The notes beneath the pieces are model-generated. The model made no database searches and was not told the DNA's origin. It saw only the letters and a list, made by a program, of their open reading frames with translations. From an uncultured Gelidibacter sp. (GTDB taxonomy: Bacteria; Bacteroidota; Bacteroidia; Flavobacteriales; Flavobacteriaceae), in contig NZ_CANMTE010000001.1 of NCBI RefSeq assembly GCF_947500795.1, positions 620,001 through 684,000 on the forward strand: 64,000 bases of DNA. Reading direction: 5' to 3'. Numbering within the stretch: position 1 is the first letter of the stretch; every line of letters starts with the position of its first letter. The position numbers were made by a program, and so were the translations under genes. This document shows positions 32,374-41,049 of this stretch, one piece after another.

Positions 32374-34131
32374 TTGAAACAGTATTATTTATCAGTGTTG
32401 CTGTGGCTATGGTTTTCAAATGCTCATTTATGTGCACAGAATGCGACATTGTCCAGTGATGAAGCATTCATTCAATATAAAGCCATCAGTGATTCCATGG
32501 CGATTTCATTTCCTGAAGATGATATAAAAACTTTTAGGCGCACGTCATTTAATGAAACCCAATTGCAAAATTATTTGTCCATGCATTTTAAGCGTATGGA
32601 CCTCTTAACTCAGATTGAAGGTCATCACGTATTTGTACTGAATAGTTATCTGCATTCGGGCAATTGGTTTAAAGACATTGGTTTTCCGAAAGAATCTATT
32701 AAATCCTATAAAGCCTTCTTTCGCCACTATAAGTTGGTAGAACATGAACTATCACCGGAGGATCAGGAAGGTTATAACGTGATGCGGTTCTATGCACGTA
32801 GTGTTCTTGCTGAAAATTATGCGAATCTTCGACAACTGGATAGCGCGGAAAAACAGCATCAACTGAACATGGACTTCACCAGAAATCTTGATAACTTCTA
32901 TTATCCTTCTGCGATTAACAACTATGGATTGCTCTTATATTGGCATAAAAAAGAATTGGATTCAGCGCTTCATTATTTTCAAAAAGCTTATCAGATTACA
33001 GAATCCAAATTCCCTACGCATACGTTGATCGGGAGTATTCGCGATAATATTGCCGATGTTTATGTTGATCAAAATCTTCATGAAAAAGCGCAACCGCTAT
33101 ATGCACTCAATTTTGATTTTTATAATACCACTATCAATGAAAGAACCTTAGAAAAGGACATTCCGCGTTTAATCAGTGCAGGGGCGCAATTAGTAACCAG
33201 CAACATACATCTAAACAGGCTAGACGAAGCTCAGCAGGCTTTTACAGCATTGGAACGGATTGTAACAAATCAGGAAAATTCAAACTTAATAAATCCTGAA
33301 TCATACTTGGAATTTTTGAATGCGAAGCAGCTTCTATTACAGGAACAACATAAAATTGACGCTGCTTATGCCACTGCAAGGCGCATCAATGCTTATGCAG
33401 ATAGTATTTATAAAGTTGCGGCCATAACCGATAAGCGTTGGCAAAAGGAGTTTAATGACGTCACCATTGATAGGATTGCGCTTAATTTTAAGATTGATCA
33501 ATTGGAAAAGGAGGATAAAGTTAAAAGTCAGCGCGGAAAATTAAGATTAATAGGGTTGGTCTCCTCTGTGTTTATTTTAATCTTATTGATTCTATTTTTA
33601 AGCAGACGCCAACATTTGATCAATGCCAAGAACAAACAATTGCTGGCAGAACAACAATTGGAAAACGCAGCCTTAAAGGTGAAGCAGCTACATTCTGAAA
33701 TTAAATCTAAAGAACGCGATTTGTCAGATTTTGCTATTAGTTTGACCCAAAATCAAGACTGGACCAAACACCTTGCAGATCAATTGGAAGCGATCAAAAC
33801 AGCCCGTCCTGAAGATCACGAAGCGCTTTTGGAATCCTTAAATCAGGACATTAAGAATAAAATAACTTTTGACAGTGATTCTCAGGAATTCTTTGAGCGG
33901 TTAGACAAATTAAGTGATGCTTTTTACAGTAAACTTACGACGATGTATCCTAACCTAAGCAAAAATGAAATTAGATTGTCTTCTTTAATTCGTCTGAAAA
34001 TTGAAAGTAGAAATATTGCTACGCTCCAAAATATAACAATGGCTTCACTCAATACAAGCCGTTACCGGCTAAGAAAAAAACTTGATCTTTCCGAAGATGT
34101 GGATTTGGATACTTTTATTCAAAATTTGTAA
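32374..34131 (+). CDS. TPR-transmembrane regulator with LuxR-like C-terminus
   Basis: 585 aa. Signal peptide about 1-22 (ending LCAQN), helical TPR-like repeats about 60-350, one membrane helix 392-410, a coiled coil to about 450, and a C-terminal helix-turn-helix region (525-585, PNLSKNEIRLSSLIRL then SLNTSRYRLRKKL). This is a well-known Bacteroidota architecture: a periplasmic sensor joined through the membrane to a cytoplasmic DNA-binding domain. No kinase domain is present. TTG is used as start because there is no in-frame ATG upstream and MKQYYLSVLLWLWFSNA forms the signal peptide. It may control the small secreted protein gene that follows. Confidence 0.85.
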   Translation: MKQYYLSVLLWLWFSNAHLCAQNATLSSDEAFIQYKAISDSMAISFPEDDIKTFRRTSFNETQLQNYLSMHFKRMDLLTQIEGHHVFVLNSYLHSGNWFKDIGFPKESIKSYKAFFRHYKLVEHELSPEDQEGYNVMRFYARSVLAENYANLRQLDSAEKQHQLNMDFTRNLDNFYYPSAINNYGLLLYWHKKELDSALHYFQKAYQITESKFPTHTLIGSIRDNIADVYVDQNLHEKAQPLYALNFDFYNTTINERTLEKDIPRLISAGAQLVTSNIHLNRLDEAQQAFTALERIVTNQENSNLINPESYLEFLNAKQLLLQEQHKIDAAYATARRINAYADSIYKVAAITDKRWQKEFNDVTIDRIALNFKIDQLEKEDKVKSQRGKLRLIGLVSSVFILILLILFLSRRQHLINAKNKQLLAEQQLENAALKVKQLHSEIKSKERDLSDFAISLTQNQDWTKHLADQLEAIKTARPEDHEALLESLNQDIKNKITFDSDSQEFFERLDKLSDAFYSKLTTMYPNLSKNEIRLSSLIRLKIESRNIATLQNITMASLNTSRYRLRKKLDLSEDVDLDTFIQNL

Positions 34132-34209
34132 TCCGCTATAAAACAGCTATTTAAAGGTATAAATCACCCTGTGTCTATTAATTGTCTATAGTTTGTGCAT
34201 CAGCTGTCT

Positions 34210-34227
34210 ATACCAATTATATGGTAT
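34210..34227. promoter_or_regulatory. Inverted repeat before the secreted-protein gene
   Basis: ATACCA-ATTATA-TGGTAT is a perfect inverted repeat, 110 bp before the gene at 34338. It could be the site of the LuxR-like regulator encoded just upstream; no test is possible from sequence alone. Confidence 0.35.
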
Positions 34228-34337
34228 ATAAGCCTATCTCATCTAATTTAGTAATGTCCTAAAATCGGAATTAATACCTCAAATTTCCTAAGTGTTTATA
34301 GCGTCACACAATCGTTTAATTTTAAAACCTTACACTC

Positions 34338-34874
34338 ATGAAAACATGTATCCTCGGTCTAATATTTTTAGGAATGACCAGCCTGATGTCCGCACAAAAT
34401 GATTTCGCAATGGTTACACCTGAATATAGCCACAGCGAAACCTCTGAAAAAACCGCAATCAAAAATGGACAGTATTTATCGGAAATGACCTTACAACCAG
34501 AAGCTGTGCGCGTCACAAAATTACAATCTATAGCCACAAAATTACAATCTATAGCCGCCAACTATGACATTAGTGCACTGTCTATTTATAATGCGAAGAC
34601 CTCACAAACCTATTCAGTAGTATTTAAATCGGCTGAGAATTATATTATAGCTATCTACGACAATGATGGGACCATTATTAAATGTGACGAGTTTTACGAT
34701 AATGTAAGAATGCCCTACGAGCTCAGCAGCGGATTGGCGAAAGAATATCCAGGTTGGGAGTTTCACAAAATTCATTACACGATAGATTACGCTATAAATG
34801 AAACGCCAAACTTTGTTTATGAAGTCATATTAAAAAAAGGGAAAACCTCTAAAAAAGTACAAATTACACTATAA
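34338..34874 (+). CDS. Small secreted protein with internal tandem duplication
   Basis: 178 aa, not recognised. Signal peptide MKTCILGLIFLGMTSLMSAQ. The mature part has an exact 7-residue tandem repeat, TKLQSIATKLQSIA (about residues 60-73), encoded by a perfect 21-bp duplication (34515-34535 and 34536-34556). The C-terminal half is beta-rich with regular Y/F and ends VYEVILKKGKTSKKVQITL, which resembles the PepSY-like beta-sheet folds of small flavobacterial secreted proteins. It stands behind the TPR/LuxR-like regulator, after a 200-bp gap with an inverted repeat, and is followed by a bidirectional terminator. Confidence 0.7.
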   Translation: MKTCILGLIFLGMTSLMSAQNDFAMVTPEYSHSETSEKTAIKNGQYLSEMTLQPEAVRVTKLQSIATKLQSIAANYDISALSIYNAKTSQTYSVVFKSAENYIIAIYDNDGTIIKCDEFYDNVRMPYELSSGLAKEYPGWEFHKIHYTIDYAINETPNFVYEVILKKGKTSKKVQITL

Positions 34875-34903
34875 ACATTCTAAGTGTTAAGGTACAAGAA
34901 ATT

Positions 34904-34939
34904 AAAAAAGGCTGTCCTATTGAAAAGACAGCCTTTTTT
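34904..34939. terminator. Bidirectional terminator
   Basis: AAAAAAGGCTGTC and GACAGCCTTTTTT form a 13-bp perfect stem with a 10-nt loop between the convergent secreted-protein and DJ-1-type genes. It has a T run on both strands. Confidence 0.9.
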
Positions 34940-34962
34940 GATATTCAAAAGAATTGAGGGTT

Positions 34963-35769
34963 CTATTTCAAACTTTCCAATAACTTTTCTGCTACCAATT
35001 CAGAAGACGCTGGATTTTGACCTGTAATCAAATTCCCATCTTGAATGGCATAAGCTGCCCAGTCATCTTTTTTCGAGTAAATACCACCGTTTTTAGTCAG
35101 CATATCTTCCACTAAAAATGGCACGATATCAGTTAATTGAACTGCAGCTTCTTCAGTATTTGTAAAACCAGTTACTTTTTTGCCTTTGACTAATGGATTG
35201 CCTTCAGCATCTTTAACGTCTTTTAATGCCGCAGGTGCATGACATACAAAAGCAATAGGTTTCTTCTGACTGTTGAATTTTTCAATTAGAGCTACAGATG
35301 TTTTATCATTTGCTAAATCCCATAATGGACCGTGACCACCTGGATAAAATACCGCGTCAAAATCGTCGGGATTCATGTCCGCCAATACTTTGGTGTTTGC
35401 AATTAATTTTTGCGCTTCTTCATCCTTATCAAAACGTTTTGTGGCTTCAGTAGCTGCATCTGGAGCATCACTACTTGGGTCAATTGGTGCAGCACCGCCT
35501 TTTGGCGTGGCAAGAGTAATGTTGGCACCTTTGTCTAATAAAGTGTAATATGGGTTTGCAAATTCTTCAACCCAAAAACCTGTTTTCTTTCCTGTATCTC
35601 CTAATTGATCGTGAGATGTTAATACAAATAAAATGTTCATCTTTTTGTCTTTTTTAATGTCTGTTTGTGCTTCTGAAACGATTTCAGAAGTTCCTTCGTT
35701 TGTACTATCCTTACAACTTGACGCCGTAACGATAGTCAAAATCACTGCTAACGATTGTAATAACTTCAT
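34963..35769 (-). CDS. Exported DJ-1/PfpI-superfamily lipoprotein
   Basis: 268 aa. Lipoprotein signal with C19 (TASSC) and an acidic linker. The domain is of the Hsp31/YajL-like class I glutamine-amidotransferase fold: ILFVLTSHDQLGDTGKKTGF, the FYPGGHGPLWDL loop (about 141-152) and the nucleophile elbow AFVCHAPAAL with C176 and H177, plus acid E69. Cytoplasmic relatives act as chaperones or as glyoxalase III, which turns methylglyoxal to lactate. Here it is exported, which is less common. It is the last gene of a TetR-headed redox operon, 9 bp after the YqhD-like dehydrogenase; both would deal with reactive aldehydes. Confidence 0.85.
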   Translation of the reverse strand: MKLLQSLAVILTIVTASSCKDSTNEGTSEIVSEAQTDIKKDKKMNILFVLTSHDQLGDTGKKTGFWVEEFANPYYTLLDKGANITLATPKGGAAPIDPSSDAPDAATEATKRFDKDEEAQKLIANTKVLADMNPDDFDAVFYPGGHGPLWDLANDKTSVALIEKFNSQKKPIAFVCHAPAALKDVKDAEGNPLVKGKKVTGFTNTEEAAVQLTDIVPFLVEDMLTKNGGIYSKKDDWAAYAIQDGNLITGQNPASSELVAEKLLESLK

Positions 35770-35777
35770 ATCTTAAA

Positions 35778-36938
35778 TTAGTAAGCCATTTTAACAATCT
35801 TCTCTACCTTGTCTGGCGACAGGGTTTGGTGTTCTCCTAATCCTAACCATCCACGTTCTGTAAAACGTTTCGAAATGGTTTCGGCGGTACCTTCGTAATC
35901 TTTAGTATAATCAGATAGTTTCGTGTCTATTCCCAATTCGTGGAAAAATGCCACCGTACGTTCAATAGCTGCATAAGCTTTATCATCGGTACTTCCTTCA
36001 GTGATATTCCAAACACGTTCACCATATTGTGCCAATTTTTCTTTCTTAGCTTCAAAATTATACTTGTAATGGCTTGGAGCAATGACTGCTAAAGTTCGGG
36101 CATGGTCAATTCCGAATAGTGCCGTTAATTCATGGCCCATAGCATGTACTGCCCAATCTGTAGGAACTCCTTTTTGTAGCAATCCGTTTAAAGCCATGGT
36201 ACAACTCCACATAAAGTCTGCAGCAGCTTTATAATCTGTAGGATCCTTTAATACTTTTGGAGCCACTTCAATAATGGTTTGTAAAACGCTTTCCGCAAAA
36301 CGATCTTGTAAAAGAGCACCGTTAGGATAGGTCATATATTGTTCCAATACATGTGTAAAAGCATCTGTTAATCCGTTAGCCAATTGACGTTGAGGAATTG
36401 AACTGATAACTTGCGGATCTAAAATAGAAAACTCAGGGAATAATCCAGGACCTCCCATGGCGAGTTTTTCTTGGGTTTCTGCTCTGGTAATTACAGCGCC
36501 CGAATTCATTTCAGAGCCTGTTGCAGGTAACGTTAAGACCGTTCCAAATGGCATTCCTTTTTCAGTTTTAATATTTTGGGTTAAAATATCCCAAGGCGTA
36601 TCTCCATTAAATAGGGCAGCAGCCGATAAAAACTTGGTACCATCAATCACTGATCCGCCACCTACAGCAAGTAAATATGTGATTTTTTCATCTTTGATAA
36701 TCTTTAAGGCTTCCATTAATACAGCATATTCTGGATTGGCAGGAATACCTCCAAACTCAATAATATTGCTGTTTTTTAAGGCAGATTTCACTTGATCATA
36801 AATCCCGTTTTTCTTAATACTTCCACCACCATAAAGTAATAATACTTTGGCGTTTTGAGGGATTTCATTTTCTAGTTTTGCTATGGTGTCCTTTCCAAAA
36901 ATAATTTTGGTCGGGTTTTTAAATTCAAAATTGTTCAT
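35778..36938 (-). CDS. Iron-containing alcohol dehydrogenase, YqhD/BdhA type
   Basis: 386 aa. It has the group III alcohol dehydrogenase fold: NAD(P) region YGGGSIKKNG (about 36-45) and VGGGSVIDGTKF (about 94-105), then TLPATGSEMNSGAV. Metal-binding residues are in LTDAFTHVLEQY and HAMGHELTALFGIDHART. Length and motifs fit NADPH-dependent YqhD, which reduces many toxic aldehydes (acrolein, malondialdehyde, butanal). It sits between the broken CurA-like gene and the DJ-1-type gene in an operon with a TetR repressor gene at its head, consistent with electrophile defence. Confidence 0.92.
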   Translation of the reverse strand: MNNFEFKNPTKIIFGKDTIAKLENEIPQNAKVLLLYGGGSIKKNGIYDQVKSALKNSNIIEFGGIPANPEYAVLMEALKIIKDEKITYLLAVGGGSVIDGTKFLSAAALFNGDTPWDILTQNIKTEKGMPFGTVLTLPATGSEMNSGAVITRAETQEKLAMGGPGLFPEFSILDPQVISSIPQRQLANGLTDAFTHVLEQYMTYPNGALLQDRFAESVLQTIIEVAPKVLKDPTDYKAAADFMWSCTMALNGLLQKGVPTDWAVHAMGHELTALFGIDHARTLAVIAPSHYKYNFEAKKEKLAQYGERVWNITEGSTDDKAYAAIERTVAFFHELGIDTKLSDYTKDYEGTAETISKRFTERGWLGLGEHQTLSPDKVEKIVKMAY

Positions 36939-36965
36939 CGTTTTGTGTTTTATTTTTTTAGTTAA

Positions 36966-37963
36966 CTATATTTTGACAATCATTTTCCCAGTGTTTTTAC
37001 CTTCAAATAAGTCGATAAAAGCCGTTGGGATATTGTCAAAACCTTCTACAACAGTTTCAGTGTAGGTGAGTTTGTCTTCAGCCAACCATTCCGATAGTTG
37101 TTTCATGGCTTCTGGGAATTTTTCAGCGTAGTTTGATACGATAAACCCTTGCATGAGCGCACTATTTTTGACTAAAAATGGCTGCACGCTTAAGCCCTTT
37201 GGCAATTCGGTGTTGTTATACGCTGAGATGGCGCCACAGATGACCATTCTTGCAAATTTGTTGATGCTAAATAACACAGCATCTGAAATGGATCCGCCAA
37301 CGTTATCAAAATAAATATCAACCCCGTTTGGTGCGGCTTCTTTGATCGCTGCTACCATATTTTCCGTGGTATTGTAATTGATGCCTGCGTCAAAACCAAA
37401 TTTCGATTTTAGCATCTCAAGCTTTTCGTCCGTACCTGCAATTCCAATCACTCGTAGTCCAAGGATTTTCCAATTTGTCCTACTACAGATCCAACGGCTC
37501 CAGCAGCGCCAGAAACTACAAGTGTTTCTTTTGCAACAGGTTTGCCTATTTGAGTTAAACCTAAATAAGCGGTCAAGCCGGTCATTCCTAAAATTCCTAA
37601 GTAGGCACTTAATGATGCTTTCGACGGATCGACTTTTAGAAGCCCTTCACCAGTTGAAATCTGTTGGGTTTTCCAATCGAGCATTCCCGAAACATAATCG
37701 CCTTCCTTAAAATTATTATTTTTAGAATCGATGACTTTGGCAATGACGCCAGAATGGATCGGTTTATTGAGTTCAAAAGGAGGCACATAGGATTTGGCAT
37801 CGCTCATGCGGCCTCTTAGATAAGGATCTACAGAAACATACACTGTTTCTAAAAGTAACTCGCCATCAGCAACAGTTAGCTGTGCATCTTCAGTCACAAA
37901 TTCGAAATCTGCAAGTGTCGGAGTTCCTTTTGGTCTGTTTTTTAATAGGATTGTCTTTGTCAT
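36966..37963 (-). pseudogene. CurA-like NADPH-dependent reductase, split by one frameshift
   Basis: Two adjacent frames give one enzyme of the medium-chain reductase family (curcumin/leukotriene B4 reductase, YncB type). The N-terminal frame begins MTKTILLKNRPKGTPT at 37963 and stops after VVGQIGKSLDYE. The C-terminal frame continues from IGIAGTDEKLEMLKSKFGF to KNTGKMIVKI at 36966. The break is at a poly-A tract (TTTT on the plus strand, 37466-37469): one additional A would restore the expected VGQIGKILGLRVIGI. It is thus a single-base deletion, either real or a base-calling error; everything else is intact. The enzyme would reduce alpha,beta-unsaturated ketones or aldehydes, matching its neighbours. 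Confidence 0.85.
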
Positions 37964-37974
37964 AATGTTTTTTT

Positions 37975-38607
37975 TTACTGAATTACAGTTACTAAATCGG
38001 ACATAGGTTTTCTCACCTTTACCAAATTTACCAACCAATCTTCCTCTTCTTTTCTATAGCCTAATGGTAATAACACTGCACTACGTAAACCTTTTTCGCG
38101 AAGGCCTAAAATGGCATCCACGGCATCTGGATCAAAACCTTCCAAAGGTGTGGCGTCTACACCTTCAAAAGCAGCCGCTGATATGGCTTGAGAGAATGCG
38201 ATATAGGCTTGCTTTGCAGCATGGTGATAATTTTCTTCGGAATCTTTTTGAGGATAGGAACCGAGTAACATCTGACGGTAATTTTCCCAACCTTCATTTT
38301 TAAACCCACGAATTTCATTGGTCAAATCGAACATATAATTGATGCGATCTTCAGTATAAGTATCCCAAGCCGCAAAAACAAGAAGGTGTGAACAGTCGGT
38401 AATCACCGATTGGTTCCAAGCCACCGGACTGATTTGCTCTTTAATATCCTGATTTTTTATGACCAAAATTTCAAAAGGCTGTAACCCACTTGAGGTTGGG
38501 GCTAAACGTGCCGCTTCTAAAATGCGTTCAATTTTATCTTCAGGGACACTTTTGCCGTTCATTGCTTTGGCCGCATAGCGCCAGTTTAATTTATCCAATA
38601 ATTCCAT
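37975..38607 (-). CDS. Nitroreductase-family NAD(P)H oxidoreductase (NfsB-like)
   Basis: 210 aa, the size of a homodimeric FMN nitroreductase. The N-terminal FMN-phosphate motif RYAAKAMNGK (about 10-19) is followed by RLAPTSSGLQPFEILVI and, near the C-terminus, AVLLPLGYRKEEEDWL. Family members reduce nitroaromatics and quinones, and often aldehyde or enone compounds. It is the second gene of the operon after the TetR gene (137-bp gap) and precedes the CurA-like gene by 11 bp. The gap to the TetR gene shows no operator copy. Confidence 0.9.
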   Translation of the reverse strand: MELLDKLNWRYAAKAMNGKSVPEDKIERILEAARLAPTSSGLQPFEILVIKNQDIKEQISPVAWNQSVITDCSHLLVFAAWDTYTEDRINYMFDLTNEIRGFKNEGWENYRQMLLGSYPQKDSEENYHHAAKQAYIAFSQAISAAAFEGVDATPLEGFDPDAVDAILGLREKGLRSAVLLPLGYRKEEEDWLVNLVKVRKPMSDLVTVIQ

Positions 38608-38744
38608 ATCTATATTATCGTACTATTTGTTAATAATTTCAGCTCTAATAAAAGCTTCTTTTAAAAGTTTAATTCTGTTACACATTGCCTATTTGCAATA
38701 CACCAGATCGTGAATCTTTATACTTTATACTTAAATCTTAATAC

Positions 38745-39323
38745 TCAATTCTTAATACTGCTCCAAGCCGATTGGTAGGCATCTTCAAGTTGTGATGCAT
38801 CCAATTGAAATGCGCCACGTTTTTGGGCCATCATTAAAAACGACAGCGGATTGATGGCATACGCATACAATAAATAGTTGGACATATTTTTTATCAGCCC
38901 TTCCTTTTTACCGCGTTCCCAAAGGTCGAGTAGGGGTTGTAAATGTTTAATCCCTTCCTGTAAACTCGGTTCGTCTATAATTGGGGTGTTATCGCATTGT
39001 GCAAGAAACATAGCGTTTTCAGACTCGTTGAGTTTGAAATCGGCTATGCGTTTCCAGATCACCTCAAAACCCTTTTCAACACTCATATCCTCAGAATATG
39101 TGTCGAATGCAAATCGCGTGTATTGTGCTTTAACGTCGATATAGGTTTTATTGACTAAGTCTTGCTTATTTTCAAAATACAAATAAATGGTAGCAGGAGA
39201 GACGTTGGCCATTTTCGCAATCTTACTCATTGGTGTAGCGTGAAAACCATTGTTATTCACCAACTCAATGGTGGCCTTGATTAGTGCGTTACGTTTGTCT
39301 ATACTTTTTTGAAGTGTTGCCAT
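38745..39323 (-). CDS. TetR/AcrR-family regulator of the redox operon
   Basis: 192 aa from the ATG at 39321-39323 (MATLQKSIDKRNALIKATIEL); an upstream ATG at 39353 adds ten residues and would overlap the operator. The N-terminal HTH is clear (MSKIAKMANVSPATIYLYFENKQDLVNKTY, about residues 32-61, of which PATIYLYFENK is the signature). The C-terminal ligand domain is not recognisable. A textbook TetR palindrome overlaps its own promoter. It probably represses itself and the nitroreductase to DJ-1 genes and responds to electrophiles. Confidence 0.9.
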   Translation of the reverse strand: MATLQKSIDKRNALIKATIELVNNNGFHATPMSKIAKMANVSPATIYLYFENKQDLVNKTYIDVKAQYTRFAFDTYSEDMSVEKGFEVIWKRIADFKLNESENAMFLAQCDNTPIIDEPSLQEGIKHLQPLLDLWERGKKEGLIKNMSNYLLYAYAINPLSFLMMAQKRGAFQLDASQLEDAYQSAWSSIKN

Positions 39324-39342
39324 GTTTAATTTAATTATGGTA

Positions 39343-39370
39343 CAAAGATACAATAAAATGAATGTTCATT
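39343..39370 (-). promoter_or_regulatory. TetR promoter with operator
   Basis: On the minus strand TATCTTTG (39343-39350) is an exact -7 element 20 bp before the TetR ATG. The palindrome AATGAA-TG-TTCATT (39357-39370) lies just upstream, in the spacer between the two promoter elements. GAATGAACATTCATT is a common TetR-family half-site pattern, so autorepression is likely. Confidence 0.65.
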
Positions 39371-39461
39371 CTTTTTTTAACACGGTTTTGTGTTTGTATG
39401 CAAATTAAGGTGATGAGATTAGCGGTAGATTAGCTTAGTTAAGCTATTGTATTCAAGATAA

Positions 39462-40760
39462 TTACAATATTTTATGGTTTCTCTTGAGGACAATAAATAA
39501 TATTGTTGAAATCAAAAGCAATAGTAAATACCATGTATTAGAAATCAAATCGACATAGGTAATAGAACCCTTGGCGAAACTTAAAATCATCAATACTTGT
39601 GCGCCATAAGGCAAGATTCCTTGTGTAATACAAGCGAAAATATCCAAAGTAGAGGCCGTTTGCTTGTTATCTAAGCCATACTCGTCATTGATAGATTTTG
39701 CAATAGAGCCCGAAATTATAATAGCAACTGTATTATTGGCAATGGCGAGATTGACGCTCGATACTAATGCGGCAATTCCGAATTGTGCAGATTTTTGATT
39801 TCGTATCAAGGTTTTTATTTTCACTAGAATAAACTCGATGCCACCATTAAAGGCTACCAGCGCTGCCAAACCACCCGTTAGTAAGGAGAGTAAAAATATT
39901 TCTGTCATATCGGTAAAACCTGTATAGGCGATACGCGTGAATTCGATGATTGAGAAATCCCCATAAAATAGACCTAAAATACCTGCCGTAAGTACGCCTA
40001 ATACCAAAGTGACAAATACATTCACCCCGATAACCGACAAGCCAATCACGATTAAATAAGGTACAATTTTTAAAAGTGAATAAGTATAGTTTGCAGATTC
40101 AGAAGTATTGGTCTCTAAATGTATGCCTTGGTAGATAAGAATACCGATGGTCGCCACGGCTGCGGGGATAGCAATTTTGATATTGGCTTTAAATTTGTCG
40201 CTCATTTTGACGCCTAAAGATTGGGTGGCCGCAATAGTGGTATCGGAAATGACTGATAAGTTATCGCCAAACATAGCCCCGCCCAATAAGGCGCCAGAAA
40301 GGATACCCAATGAGAAGTCGCCCGTATCCGCAAAGCCAATGACGATAGGTGCCAAAGCGACGATGGCGCCCACGGACGTTCCGGTAGACACAGATAAAAA
40401 TGCGGCAATCACAAACACCCCAAAATAAATATACTGGCTACTGATCAGGTCCATACCCAGATGCACAATAGTATCTACACTTCCGGTGGCTTTGGTGACC
40501 GCGGCGAAAGCTCCCGCCAGGAGGTAAATCAAACACATCGTGAGGATCTTAGGATCGCCACAACCTTCTAAAAGTGTCTTGATCTTAACTGCTACGGATT
40601 GTCTAAACAGTAAAAACGCCACGAAAATTCCGGCAATGACGGCAATAGGCGCGGGGAGGGCATAAAAATCATCTTGGATGATGCCAACACTTAAAAAGGT
40701 GATGATAAATACAAAAAATGGGATTAAAGCTTTAAAACTGGGGGTCACTGTACTGGTCAT
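39462..40760 (-). CDS. NhaC-family transporter, possible methionine transporter MetT
   Basis: About 432 aa from the ATG at 40760 (MTSTVTPSFKALIPFFVFII); an earlier in-frame ATG at 40814 would add an N-terminus with no family support. About eleven membrane helices are seen. The segment GTSVGAIVALAPIVIGFA and the C-terminal ANNTVAIIISGSIAKSI are typical of NhaC-type antiporters. In other bacteria the NhaC relatives placed behind S-box leaders were proposed to be methionine transporters (MetT). Here a leader with S-box core sequences precedes the gene, so methionine or S-adenosylmethionine-linked uptake is more likely than Na+/H+ exchange. It is a single-gene unit. Confidence 0.8.
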   Translation of the reverse strand: MTSTVTPSFKALIPFFVFIITFLSVGIIQDDFYALPAPIAVIAGIFVAFLLFRQSVAVKIKTLLEGCGDPKILTMCLIYLLAGAFAAVTKATGSVDTIVHLGMDLISSQYIYFGVFVIAAFLSVSTGTSVGAIVALAPIVIGFADTGDFSLGILSGALLGGAMFGDNLSVISDTTIAATQSLGVKMSDKFKANIKIAIPAAVATIGILIYQGIHLETNTSESANYTYSLLKIVPYLIVIGLSVIGVNVFVTLVLGVLTAGILGLFYGDFSIIEFTRIAYTGFTDMTEIFLLSLLTGGLAALVAFNGGIEFILVKIKTLIRNQKSAQFGIAALVSSVNLAIANNTVAIIISGSIAKSINDEYGLDNKQTASTLDIFACITQGILPYGAQVLMILSFAKGSITYVDLISNTWYLLLLLISTILFIVLKRNHKIL

Positions 40761-40840
40761 GAGTCTGTCTTTACAGAATTGCAACGGGAGGAGGATAGCA
40801 AATAATGAGGACATGGGATAACGTTTGTTCCAAAGTATTT

Positions 40841-40910
40841 GGCTTATCTATTTAGCACCTTGCTCGTTAATGCAGGTTGCTATCTCTCTTTGAGATTCTT
40901 GATAATTAAG
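40841..40910 (-). promoter_or_regulatory. SAM-I-like (S-box) leader, apparently lacking the P3 arm
   Basis: Read on the minus strand the leader contains, in order: TTATCAAGA (closing-helix strand plus the AAGA of S-boxes), a short hairpin ATCTC-AAAGA-GAGAT, AGCAACC, a P4-like hairpin CCTGC...GCAAGG, GGTGCTAAAT, and GATAA closing helix P1. GCAACC...GGTGCTAA and TTATCAAGA...GATAAG are core signatures of SAM-I/SAM-IV riboswitches. The GAGGGA...GCCC arm of the normal form is missing, so the whole element is only about 65 nt. A small hairpin CCAAA-TAC-TTTGG follows before the gene. It is a shortened variant or a degenerate relic. Confidence 0.55.
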
Positions 40911-41049
40911 TGGGCAAAAATAGTGGTTTTTATTTTTAAAACTGAAGAATTTTAATAAAGTTTTAGGTTAGATAATTAGCATGTAGCAACGCTATCGGAA
41001 TGAAGTTATTAGACTTTGCTGAAGTGTATATCACAAGATAGCTCAGCCT

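Noticed and set aside
40760-40814. ATG at 40814 as the NhaC-type start
   Set aside because: The first 18 residues (MSSLFAILLPLQFCKDRL) have no family support and the codon lies close to the riboswitch-like leader; the ATG at 40760 is preferred but not proven.
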